Below are positions 52,769 to 63,247 of a stretch of DNA of 64,000 bases, piece by piece. Below the pieces are notes generated by a model. It saw only the letters and a program-made list of their open reading frames with translations. It did no database searches and was not told where the DNA came from. The stretch spans positions 372,001 to 436,000 of the forward strand of contig JAMWFC010000113.1 in the NCBI GenBank assembly GCA_027475525.1, given 5' to 3'. Numbering within the stretch: position 1 is the stretch's first letter; each line of letters begins with the position of its first letter. This DNA comes from Macrolepiota albuminosa. Its lineage: Eukaryota; Basidiomycota; Agaricomycetes; Agaricales; Agaricaceae. A program made the translations under genes and the position numbers.

Positions 52769-53882
52769 TTATTGAGGATGCACCGGCAATGAGACTTGAA
52801 GGGCATGCAGCAACAAACCTGCTTGGTCTACCTCAGAAGGGCCAAGGGTCTTGCTAAAATGAGCATGACAGTCTGAAATAAGCTTGAATGTCTGCAGTGC
52901 AATGTTGAGTTGATAAAGCTGGTGTTGTGTGGCTAAGTTGACAGCATCGAGATGCTTTTGAAGGTTGGTGCAAGGAACCACCTTGTCATTGTCAACCAGC
53001 TGAACAGAGTCAAGAACATGGTTGACTTTGGAAAGCAATGCCAATGTAGCTTCATGGCCAGGGAGGTGGGTAGCTGGGTGATCAGTGTTGAGCAAAAACA
53101 AGGCAATGAAGTGAAAGGAATGCACCCAATGCAGGTTGTACCTTGAGCTTCTTTGCCTTAGGCTTACCCTCAGGCTTGACCTGAGGAAGGGACAGAGTTA
53201 GTGTATTGAGATGATGGGCTACAAGGTCAAGCTTGCAAGCTTAGACTTACATTAGCATGGCATTTACAAGGGTGAACAGCAGGTGTACCCAGCATCTCAA
53301 CATCTTTGTTGTGTGCTCAGCATTGCATCTAGGAGAAAACAAAAAGAGATAAAGCCAGTATGAAAAAGAGGAAGGAATCTACCTCTTCAAGCTCCTTCTG
53401 AAGTTTTTCGTGGCATCGTTCTCTAATTCTGCAAATAGGAAGAAGGCCTTCATGTCACTAGAACTGTGAGCAATGCTGCGGTCTAACAATGGAAGGATGT
53501 TGGACAAGGCCTTGCAGAGGATTTGCTGGTCAGAGAGATGAGAGAATTGAGTCTTGTCAGAAAAATGCTGAAAGAGACAGAGAATTAAAAATGGGGACAG
53601 AAGAGGCAGGAAGGAAAGGCGTACCCAGCCAAGACTTCCAAGGTACCAAGTCCAGTTGGAAGGCATACCAGGGAAGGACTTAGCAGTGGCAAAGAGACCC
53701 ACAGCAGCCTTTGTGAACAACAGGAGCTTCAGTACCAAAGTAATCATGTTGTTTGCATCCTGCTTCACGGAATGCTGGAGCATGCCAAAGAAATCTGGCA
53801 GCTTGGGCAAGTTTTGAGGCAAAAAAGCAATGGGAGCAGGGGTCATAATAACAACCTGAGGGCAAGGTTTGGCACTAGCCAT
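52769..53882 (-). pseudogene. decayed multi-exon gene, unknown
   Basis: On the minus strand, from MASAKPCPQVVIMTPAPIA (53882), reading FLPQNLPKLPDFFGMLQHSV and PSNWTWYLGSLGW. A good 57-nt intron follows (GTACGC...CTTTCAG, about 53573-53629), then HFSDKTQFSHLSDQQILCKA. Two more introns (acceptors TTTGCAG and CTCCTAG) flank a coiled-coil piece CHEKLQKELEEM with a basic stretch KPEGKPKAKKLK. The last exon (53125-52769) contains LQKHLDAVNLATQHQLYQLN. Stops fall where CGA or CAA codons would have been. The product is not recognised. No transposon signature is visible, so a dead host gene copy is possible. Confidence 0.45.
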
Positions 53883-53982
53883 TTTGTGGGGAGCGGTGGG
53901 GACGTTGAGAGCTATACTGTAACCCAAACCAAGCAGTTTGTTCTTAAAAAGACAAATGTGGATATGATCAAGCAGTAAAAAT

Positions 53983-55430
53983 CAAGGAAGAGAAGCAAAA
54001 AGTTTATTTTTGATTTACTATGTAGGCAAAAAATTTACTTAGATTTAAAAATCAATGATTGAGAAAGCTGGAGTCACTAAGCTACTTATGCTGACTGATG
54101 ACAGTCAGTATCTAAGTGAGGGGGGGGGTGATATGTCTGCCTCACACAAGGCAGACAATAAGAGTCAAAATGCAGTCCCAATATACTAAAAAAGCACTGA
54201 AAACTGTAAGCGCAGTTGAAAACTGTAGACACAAAAACCCAAACCCAAACTTACAAAAACTAGCAAAACTCAGCCAGAGCAGCAGTAAATGCACAGTAAC
54301 AAGGCAGCAATCAATGATTGATCAAGTCAGGGATAGCCAGAGAAGTGGCAGTGCTCAGCAAAAGCCAAGATCTCAGCATTATCTCCGAAATTGACACTGC
54401 CACCATGCTATCCCATTACTCTGTTTTTGAAATACTTTGAACTCTTTCATTGTACCTCCTCTCCACAATGACAGCCCACTGTGACCACAGAACAATGACA
54501 AAGCAAGCCTAGAAGAAGAGAAAAGGACACAGAGGAATGAGAAGATAAGGCAAGAGGAGGATAAGATGGCAGTGGAGGAAGGATTAGCCATGAAAAGAGG
54601 TGTAACTACATGCATCAGAGAATAGACAAACAAGTAGCCACCAGTCCAGGCTCAGTAACATGCTAACCGACTGCCTGGGCACAGCAACATATTACAATGA
54701 CACAAAAACACGTGCCATATGTAGTGGTCCATGCATCAAAGGAAGGAATATAAAAGGAGGATGGAATTGGGGGAGTCGGGCAAGCAATTGACTTGCCACA
54801 GCTTGAAGTCCCCAGGGAATGGACGTCTTAGGCCAATAGCACACAGATTGTCTTTGGGCTTTAGTAGTAATACTTATTTGCACCCATTTTGAGTGATAAC
54901 TTTAAGTTTTCATTCAAATAAATCAATCAAAAATTGTACACTACTTTTACAAAGTGCACGTGAGTGTAGCTCTTGCCCCACGTACTCTGTGAACTTGTAG
55001 AGTTGAAATATAACAAAGTTTAGTCTGAATTCCATTTTGGACTACTTTACATAGAGTAAATACCACATTTTGCATCAGTATCAGAATCTTAAGGTCTTCC
55101 CAGATCAATGCAGAGGGAGCCAAAACAACAAGTATATATATAATGGTCTTGTATCCTAGTTTCAGGAGACTTGGGCTCTTGTTTTCTCATTTGGAAATTC
55201 TCCTATGCTCATCTGAGGGTCTGACATTCCCATGCATCTTATGTAGCAAAATGATTGTGACAAACCAAAAAGAAGCTCAAGGTTGTCCATCATCTATATG
55301 TATGTGCTTCCACTGTTTTACATGATTCACAGACATGAGGGTTCTGATACCATGTCAATCGATAAGAAGCTCGACAAGCTTGCAGTTCTACATGGTGCAA
55401 GAACATTTAACTACAAAAAAAGGAAGATTG
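53983..55430. other. intergenic; no gene seen
   Basis: Contains a run of nine G (54121-54129) and short frames in all directions without motifs. 54379-54633 minus is hydrophobic in part but unsupported. Confidence 0.35.
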
Positions 55431-55436
55431 ATGTAA

Positions 55437-56985
55437 TCAAATTGATACAACCTGACTGGGACTGGGACTGCAGGCACTGCAGGCTGAGCTTGAAAATATG
55501 TATGGTATCATGTGCAGAACTGACAGCAAGGAGTGTAGACATCCAGTTAAAATTGAGAAAATATATATGTGCTTTGCATGTGCCACAGCAGAACTGGTAG
55601 AGCCTTTCAGCAGTGGAGACGCTCCAAATGAAAATGATGGTGCCTTTGTCAGAGGTGGTGGTGAGGAGGGTGCTGATAGAGTTGAGGGAGAGCAGGGAGA
55701 TGGGGGACTTGTGCACATGCACGACATTTGCAATAGTGAGAGAGTGGGTGGAGAAGAGGAGGACATCACTAGTAGGGGGCAGGGAGTGAGGATGGGGAGG
55801 GCAGTGGGGCAGAGTAGGCAAGGTACGAGTTGTCAGCAGAGGGAGAGAGGGTGCAAATTGCTGGAAAATGTCAGTGATGGCAGAGAGGGAAGAGGGACAC
55901 AGACCATCAGAGTTGTTGGTTGTCTTGATGACATGGAGCAGACACATGTTGGAGATGTCGTAGATGTAGATCTTGGCCACAACAATGACAAGAGTCTTGC
56001 GATTTATCTTGACAGCAAGAATGGATGACAGGAATAGCAACTTGCAGATCATTGATTTGCTGTGGCCATCAGCTAAGATGGCTTGAGTAGTGACAGGACA
56101 GACCTTTCTGTTGACAATCTGGAGTTTGTGTGGGCTCGACTCTGGCTGGTTGGTGGCATGCACAAGTGTTAGAAATCAAACATAAGAACAACTGTAAACT
56201 CACTCCTGTAATGGCCATGACCCATTTGTTACTTTGCATATTGACCCTTACCTTCTTTATAGCTATATCTTGTGATTACTGCAGCTACCAGGTACTCTAT
56301 TGCTGGGACTATATAAACTAGTACAGTGTTAGAGTACAGTAGCTTCTTCCCAATTATCAGGACTTAACCTAGTTCTATCAATTATGTGAAGGCTCTTCTA
56401 CCTTGTGGTAACACTGTCACAGATGCTGTTCCTACAACTTCCTCAGTCCATTATAATTGACTGTATTTAAACTGTATCTAAGAACAACCATAAGTTCACT
56501 CTGTAGATACTGTTAGCTTCATACTGTATCACTATAGTAAATAGTTGTCTACCTCTCAGTCCGTTATAATCAACTGACAAGTTCACCTATGGAGGTTGTA
56601 TATATATATATGTATCATAGACAATGGAAGAGCCAGTGGACAAAGCAATGAGGGTGGCCAGTGGCCCTGCATGATGAGTGGCTTGTGTGATATTTGTGAT
56701 ATGGTAAAATACTAACAACGAGCATAAGCAGCAACATGCAGAAGAGCATTTCGATGATACCATGCACACTGTCATTTGGAGAGTGTCAGCAGCACACTCA
56801 TGGTCGGCACAGATGCACTCATGGTATATACACAGCCAAATAGATTGCAGTTTGTGATGCTGTATTTCATCTGTGTCTCCACAGAGATGCAGCTGCAGCA
56901 CTGTCAGCACTGCCCTTTCTGTGCAGCGACCACGTACAAGAAATCCTGGTTAAAGTTGGCAAACAACATCAGTCCATGGGAAATT
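55437..56985 (-). pseudogene. ATG18: ATG18 (PROPPIN), strongly CpG-decayed copy 2, split by a solo LTR
   Basis: Minus-strand pieces match copy 1: NFNQDF (exon 1, near 56960), [48 protein letters not shown] and [17 protein letters not shown]. It ends near 55440, before the last blade, so it is 3'-truncated. The lipid-binding FRRG is FCCG, because both Arg codons (CGC, CGT) became Cys (TGC, TGT) by CpG loss. A 551-bp solo LTR (56167-56717) interrupts it. It keeps the Ser codon that is a stop in copy 1 and lacks the MITE, so the two copies decayed independently. Confidence 0.8.
56167..56717 (+). mobile_element. solo LTR (family L4) in ATG18 copy 2
   Basis: 551 bp beginning TGTTAG and ending CTAACA, with target duplication ACAAG (56162-56166) / ACGAG (56718-56722); the one difference is a CpG transition. 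The uninterrupted sequence in ATG18 copy 1 (near 33430-33450) confirms the empty site. No coding content. Strand arbitrary. Confidence 0.88.
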
Positions 56986-56989
56986 TTGT

Positions 56990-57940
56990 AACAACTATGA
57001 TTGCCTTAGGTATTCAATCCTTAGTTTTGTTATAGCTTTGCCTTGTGACTTCTGTCACTACTGGATACTCTGGTTACTGAGACTTGCTTGTATGGGCCAT
57101 TGCTAGCAACCTTGTCCCATACTTGATCAAAAGGTATAGGCCTGCGGCATATGATGAGACCGAGGTCTACAGCATAGGATGTTAAATATGTGATGTGGCA
57201 GTATCAATGTAACCATGTCAGTGTGACATGCTAGCACAGCACAACATGGTACATTAACTTAACGCAGAAGGGAGAAATCCTGGCAATGTTTGTATAATAT
57301 TGAATGTCCAATTTGTATATATCAGTATCCATAAGCATAACATATATAAAAAAAACAAACAAAAATGCATCAATGCATTGAAAAATAGGTAGAAAACTAA
57401 AAATTAAAGCCTTCATTTGTTAACGTTGTCCCTGTATGCGTAGAACATGTTGGCATTGACACAACTGCTGTACAATAGTAAGTACATCCCTGTACAACAA
57501 GACTTTGTATTCATAGTCTGTAAAGGGGTGTTATTCGATGAATTACATCAAAAACTGGCAATAAACTTGTTTCTTGTTACAATTCAGTTCCTTGACCCTC
57601 CCCATAATCCTCTTGATATGCCTGAATGCTTGAAAAACATACACGTGCACAGATCTAAGCATTTTTGAGTTTAACAGAGCCAAAAAAAGGTGGAAATCTA
57701 TGTACTTGATGCTCTGAACTACACTAGTCCTTCTGCTTTTATTTTTTCTGATTTTATACAACAAATCACTGTCAATAGTTTGGAAAACTATATGGGATGA
57801 TTGTTTAGAAGTCAATAAGCAAATCATGAATGTTATGAGGTGGGAATGAACATTCAAAGCAATGTTGAGGTTGAGCAATGTCCAGGACGCTGTGACATGT
57901 CAAATACATGCATGACAGTCACATGTACGCATCAACGTCA
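56990..57940. other. intergenic; no gene seen
   Basis: Short frames only. It contains the 28-nt word shared with the NLR insertion border (57081-57108). Confidence 0.35.
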
Positions 57941-57944
57941 CTTC

Positions 57945-58190
57945 TGTTGGCCTTAAACAGCCAATGTTACCTCCACATCATCCTTGGAGCATCCACACAC
58001 AGGTAGAGGTTTTGCTGCATGTTCTAAAGTCAAAGAAAATAGTTTGAAGTACAATCAATAAGTTCAATGTACCAATTTATTATAAATACCTGCCTGCATC
58101 GCTCTTATTGGCTTCAAATAGCCAATGCTGGCCCTCTTGTTGTCCTTGGAGCATCTACATGCAGCTGGAGGCTTTGTTGTACAACCTAAA
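57945..58190 (-). repeat. two imperfect copies of an 80-bp block
   Basis: 'cagccaatgttacc...ccttggagcatcc' (57959-57992) and 'tagccaatgctggcc...ccttggagcatct' (about 58120-58155) are parts of two aligned blocks about 160 bp apart. On the minus strand both read a short WLFEANKSD-like peptide followed by an intron-like GTATTTA in one case, so duplicated exons of a dead gene are possible. Confidence 0.4.
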
Positions 58191-58214
58191 TAATAATAAT
58201 AATAATAATAATAA
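58184..58214. repeat. (AAT)n microsatellite
   Basis: Eight to nine perfect AAT units. Confidence 0.9.
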
Positions 58215-59040
58215 AATTGTTTGATCCACTACTGACCAGCTATTATGACACGTATTCAGCTGCTGTCTGGAGCTAATTGAATGCAATGTTGTAAGATGAA
58301 TCTTCACCAGTGTGAGTATGAATACTGACAGTATGGTTGGGATAATGCGAAGCAGCAAACTCTACAAGCTCTGAGATAGAGTCAACATTAAGATAATGGT
58401 CCTGGCTATACCCAAGGTTTATGCATGGACAAACAAAAGTACTGCCTGAGATATATAGAGTGTTTGGTAAGAGACTATCTGTTGGCAAAGGAAGGCAGAC
58501 AGTCTTTTGCATCCTTATCTGCATTTAGATTGTTTTATCATCATATGTGGTCAATACCAGGTAGAAACCAACTTGTGGAATGATGTTGGAGGGGCAACAA
58601 ATAGAAATGGTGAATTTGATGCCTTGATATATAGCAGAATAATGAAACAGAGCTTTTTGGTTTTGCCTAAATCAGGTTCAATAACACATTGTTGATTTGC
58701 ACCGTAGTCCTAGAAACATATAGAGCCCTTCAACTATCTACTGACTTTACCCACATTTGGTTTTGGCTGTATGTGATCCACTAGTGGAACTACATAAATT
58801 TTTTAGAACATATGGTCATGCAGTTGGGAGGAGACATACCTAGCACTTTAAATACCAGTAGCACATGCTTGAGCAACTCCATAAGAGCAGATGCTGACAA
58901 CCAAACTGCTCATGAGTTGCATCAAGATTGCCCCATAAATCTGGCAGATCACATTATATAAAGTCTTCCACTTCATTCTAAAATAAATCACTAGTTCCAG
59001 AAATAGGTTCCATCAGAAAGTCTGCTGACCTATTTAAGGT
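58215..59040. other. intergenic; unassigned short frames
   Basis: 58273-58524 (minus, 83 codons, with NLGYSQDHYLNVDSISELVE and HYPNHTVSIHTHTGEDSSYN) looks protein-like but is not recognised and has no supported start. 58507-58695 (plus) overlaps it. Confidence 0.25.
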
Positions 59041-59059
59041 GCTTGCACATATATTATCT

Positions 59060-59262
59060 GAGGCATATATAAATATAAATATAAATATATATATATTTAT
59101 CTAATAATATATATATATATATATTTATCTAATAATATATATATATATATATTTATCTAATAATATATATATATATATAAGTAAACAGGCCATTCAACTG
59201 AATACTTATATAACACTTATTATTTATTTATTTATTTATTGCTTTTATTTATTTATTTTATT
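59060..59262. repeat. AT low-complexity tract
   Basis: Three successive 30-36-bp units of (TA)n plus 'tttatctaataa', followed at 59220-59262 by (TTTA)n. Simple-sequence DNA. Confidence 0.9.
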
Positions 59263-59399
59263 GTTATTTGAAATATTTTTAATTTTAAATATGATGTATA
59301 TACATGTATGTCAATAAATGAATACAGTGCGTTGATACTACAATAAAATATATGAATTATTTGTGAACTTATAAGGATCAGTAAGCATTAAAAGTAAAC

Positions 59400-60764
59400 T
59401 GACTTACATGAAAAATACAGACAAAATATATATATATGTTCTGCTCATGTGAGGTCTGTAATGTGCCTGCACTAATAAAATTAGACAATAAAATACTGGA
59501 TGACTGAATACTCATGATTTCTCTCAAAAAGGTGTTAAAAACATGATGATGAGTTATGCTAGTTGGAACAATGTGCATTACTGTTATGCCCCAAGCTGGC
59601 CAGCTGTACAATGCACCAGAATACAAATAAGTATATGCTTTGTCTAAGTGTTGCTCATTGTCACTCAAGTATAAGTGAAAAGCTGCAATGAGATGACTTT
59701 CTCGGTTGAATCTCTTTATCATGAGATGTCGCGTTTTATGGTCTCTATGAGTATAAGCACTGGCAGTAATGTATAAATTTGACATCAGAAAACTGCCTAT
59801 AAACACTAAAATATCTATAAAAACTCACCAGAATACTAGATCGGCAACATTCACCTGTGTCAATACATTGAAGTACCAACTGGATACTGTAGATAAGACA
59901 ACATTTATCATTTTTCTCATCTGTCTGCTGTGTGATGATGTAGCAGAAGTGTGGGGGCACCAACACTGAATACTAGCAATGAGAAGCGTGGACATGATGT
60001 TATGTGAGTGGAATAACAAGTGTAAATGTATATAAAGATATATTGAAAGGACACATTGATATTGTACATTTATCATGTAAATTAGTGAGTTCACACTAAC
60101 TATATGTTTTAATGATAACTCAACATATTGGTTGGTTTATCAATTTAGTGTATTGTAGTTCATCCTATCGGTGTATGAGTAACACATCCTATTTTCCATA
60201 GAGATTCATGCAAAAATGTTTTAATTTGACTTACAAGAATCCATAGATTGAGCAGACTGGTGTTCTTTCTGTACTGTGCTTGATATAATTTTACCCATCA
60301 GAGTGTTCTAGCCCAGAGTGAGTAATAAGTACCAAGTCAATATATAGTGATGGTATTTGCTTTTATCAGGTGTCTGTTGAGCAAGTCTACAGCAACATAG
60401 AATGCTAGTACTAGTACAACCAAGCGGTGGTGGGAATGCATTTTCCAGAGCATACAATAGCATTTTGTAAGAGGGACCCAGATGTAATATAGCTGGTATA
60501 AGAAACTACCGAAAGAAACCAACAGACTGAAAGATATAGAAAGGTGAAAAGCACATCAGGAGAGAAGAGTTGAAGAATTATGTATGTACTTTAATATATA
60601 AGAAACAAAATAATAATACATATCATCAAATATATATGTATCATAAGTCGTTTCAACATACCATAAATTTATATCTTTTGTTTTTAAATAAAACATTGTG
60701 TTTCTTACTTTTACAAGTAGAAACTGGTTTTGCTTGTTGGCTAGCCTTGTATGAAGTGGCATGA
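59400..60764 (-). pseudogene. possible dead multi-exon membrane-protein gene
   Basis: On the minus strand, MPLHTRLANKQNQFLLVK (60764) is followed by a GTAAGAA donor. A good acceptor (CTATATCTTTCAG, near 60528) opens a hydrophobic exon: SFGSFLYQLYYIWVPL and LVVLVLAFYVAVDLLNR (60522-60337). Further hydrophobic pieces occur at 59966-59745 and 59806-59378. The arrangement of short introns and hydrophobic exons resembles the multi-span, unknown-function membrane proteins common in Agaricomycetes, but frames are not continuous and similarity was judged by eye only. Confidence 0.25.
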
Positions 60765-60799
60765 CAATGAGTAAATGTATATATGTGTGTTTGCTATGT

Positions 60800-61289
60800 A
60801 ATTTCTGAACAGTTATTCAACCAAACCATTATATAATACAAAGTCATGTTTATAAATTTGTTATTTAATTTTACTAGTCATTCCTTTTATAATTTAATAA
60901 TTATTTAAAATCATGATAAAATAAATAAACAAATATAATCAAACCAATTGTCCCACTGAACGCTTACATAATATACCCTTACATTAAAAATTCATGGTCA
61001 TAAAATTAGTTAGGTGAACCTATGGTGGACATCACGTGCTCAAACTCATGATTACTAACTAATAAACTAATTTTAATACATGTGAATATAAATTATATCA
61101 GCATTCAGATGCACAACCAACCAGTTTTTTAATGGTTAAACAGCAGTAAAATAAATAAGTAATTAAATAAATAAAATATATAAGTAAACTAGTTGTTGCA
61201 CCAAACACTTATATAACATGCATTTTTGTTCATTTAATAGGTATACCAAGGATCGTCTTTACAGACTACTTAGTTCTTAGTTAGCTGTT
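60800..61289. other. AT-rich intergenic; no gene seen
   Basis: No frames or motifs of note. Confidence 0.4.
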
Positions 61290-61415
61290 GGTGCACATGA
61301 TTTATCTATTTCAGGCCTTATTCAATGGCCACACATAGCAAGCAACAGATCCAATCAGTGATAGCATCAGCAGCAGCTAGAATAACAAATGGCATCATGC
61401 TGCTGGCAAGCATTG
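61290..61415 (+). repeat. L2-family LTR fragment, decayed
   Basis: 'gatccaatcagtgatagcat' followed by 'cagcagctagaat...atggcatcat' matches the 20610-20665 part of the young L2 LTR with CpG losses. It is truncated where the next LTR begins. Confidence 0.6.
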
Positions 61416-61650
61416 TGTAGCATAGTCTGCTATGTGGTGGTGGCCACATAGCGTTTACTTACTTTACTTACTAGATACTTAGCATATAATATTATATTTA
61501 TTATAATATTATTTACATAATTATAAATACCTACAACCTGCTGCTTAATAAGCAGCTTAATCTTGTATTACACTATATAGTCAATAGACCAGACTGGTCT
61601 GATTCTGTGCAGTGTGATCTTAAGCTCACAAACGTTGTAACTTCGTTACA
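61416..61650 (+). repeat. LTR (5' LTR of a second element), 235 bp
   Basis: Begins TGTAGC, followed at once by a CATAG-tctg-CTATG hairpin, and ends GTTACA followed by seven T and AATC. This is the same plan as the intact chromovirus LTR (TGTAAC, ACGGA-gtca-TCCGT, GTTACA, T7, AATC), although the sequence in between differs. A leader of about 107 bp leads to ATG 61758. No second LTR lies in the window, so it is presumably beyond 64000 or lost. Confidence 0.5.
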
Positions 61651-61757
61651 TTTTTTTGAATCCGCCAGCTAGGATCTATTGCCTAGCAGTTGATGTCAGT
61701 CGCTGAGTTCCTTGACAGAACTCTATCAGCTTCTTGAGCTTTTTGCACAGCCACACC

Positions 61758-62890
61758 ATGCAAATTTCAAACGCCGCTACTCATCAGCCCACTGTGATTA
61801 GCACTGCAAGCCTAGCGCTTCCCATTACCCAAGATGGCACCACCATGGCGGCCCCCTTTGCCTGCTCTCCCTATCGTCCTGTCCCTTCAAAGCATAAGCC
61901 CGTTGTTGCCTCTCCTAGCAAGAGTCCCGGTAAGCACTGAGAGCTAGCGTCTGCTACTCCCGTAGTCCTGTCTTCTACCAAGTCATCTACTAATGAAGGC
62001 GAGGATACCGAGAGGGATGCTGAGGGCAAGAATGACAATGAGGCTGGGCCTGTAGTCAACACCAATGCGCTGTTGGCGGTACGTGCTCTTCTGCTTTGCC
62101 TTACTCCCTCTATCGCCGCTAACCCTTATCAGAGCAGCCCTAGTGGTAATTGGTGCATAGTCCTCGTGTTTTCTTTTTCAGTTGCACTAACCTTTTTGTT
62201 GCCAGGTCCCCTACTCCTTCGCTTCCCATCGTCATGAATATCCCTCCCACCAAAGATGTTGTGATGTCTGTCGCTGGTGCTACCCCTGCTCCTTCTCACA
62301 GCCTTTCTTCTTTCCCCAGTACTTGCGAGTCTTCCAGTGCACCTGAGTCTGAAGGGACCTTAGTGGCTCAGGGTGAGCACTGTTACTGCTGGAGGTACCT
62401 GCCTTCTTATGGCATTCACCTTTCTTCCACTAGGGCCATGTCCCCAGGTAACGAGCACCATGAATGGACTCCTTGTGCTCCTGTAACCATTTGAGTAAGT
62501 CTGCATTTATTAGTTGGTTCATCTTTTCTCTGACTTCTACTAAGTTCGATCCCTTCTGGACTCCTCCCCCTGCCATGCACGTTTCTGGTGACACCTACCC
62601 TTGGCTTGGGGATGAGTTTTCTTATCCCGTCACTCCCCTTTGTCCTGCCGCCAATCTCCACCAACAACTTCACCATGTTGAGGATGCAACTGACATCATC
62701 AGTAGCAAATTTGCCATCCTATGACCTCGTGTCTCCACCTTAGCGCACCATGAGCTTTTCCTGCTTGAGCTTCATGATGACATCACTGATGTGCTTGAGT
62801 GGCAAGCGAGTAACGCCATTCAGGACAGGGACTTGCTTCCTTTGGGTGATCCCGCTCCCTCCAAATCTGATGCGTAGTTGCTGGCCCATA
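61758..62890 (+). pseudogene. decayed first ORF of the second LTR element
   Basis: ATG 61758 opens a Pro/Ser/Thr-rich protein (YRPVPSKHKPVVASPSKSPG), stopped at 61940 but continuing in frame with SSTNEGEDTERDAEGKNDNE. Intron-like GTACGT...CAG follows near 62078-62134. Further pieces are NIPPTKDVVMSVAGATPAPS (about 62240) and, from 62560, DTYPWLGDEFSYPVTP and HHVEDATDIISSKFAIL, then LELHDDITDVLEWQASNAIQ to a stop near 62875. Composition (disordered, Pro-rich start, helical end) is like the N-terminal part of the chromovirus Gag or ORF3, but no zinc knuckle is seen. Moderately CpG-containing, so younger than most of the window. Confidence 0.4.
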
Positions 62891-63247
62891 GCGCTCCGAA
62901 CTTTGTGGACTTTGTAAACTTTTGATACATAGTTTTGTGATAGCCATATTAAAATAAACACTCCCCTCCCCTTTGTTCCGAAATTGTCAGTTTATAAGTA
63001 ATCAAATACAAAGTAAGAAAAAAAAAGGGAAACACTCAGTAAATTATCATAGCATAGAAAACCCCTTTGCCAGCACAACCCAATAGCCAATATCGCACCA
63101 GCCTAGGAATAAATAGGTATTGTCTGTAGAAAAATAAGTCAATTCATGCAAGAAGTTCAATGTGTAAGAAATAGAGTGCCACTAATCACTTGTGGTTATT
63201 TGGTGATGGTGGGTATAAGCACCAGATCTTGAAGGTTAACTTCCTCT
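62891..63247. other. intergenic; no gene seen
   Basis: No frames or motifs of note. Confidence 0.35.

Noticed and set aside
55411..56163. 250-codon minus-strand ORF as a functional WD-repeat gene
   Set aside because: It is the decayed ATG18 copy reading through former introns; FRRG is destroyed and the 3' part is missing.
58273..58524. Small minus-strand gene (83 codons)
   Set aside because: Protein-like, but it lacks a supported start, introns or any recognisable motif, and is left as an unassigned frame.
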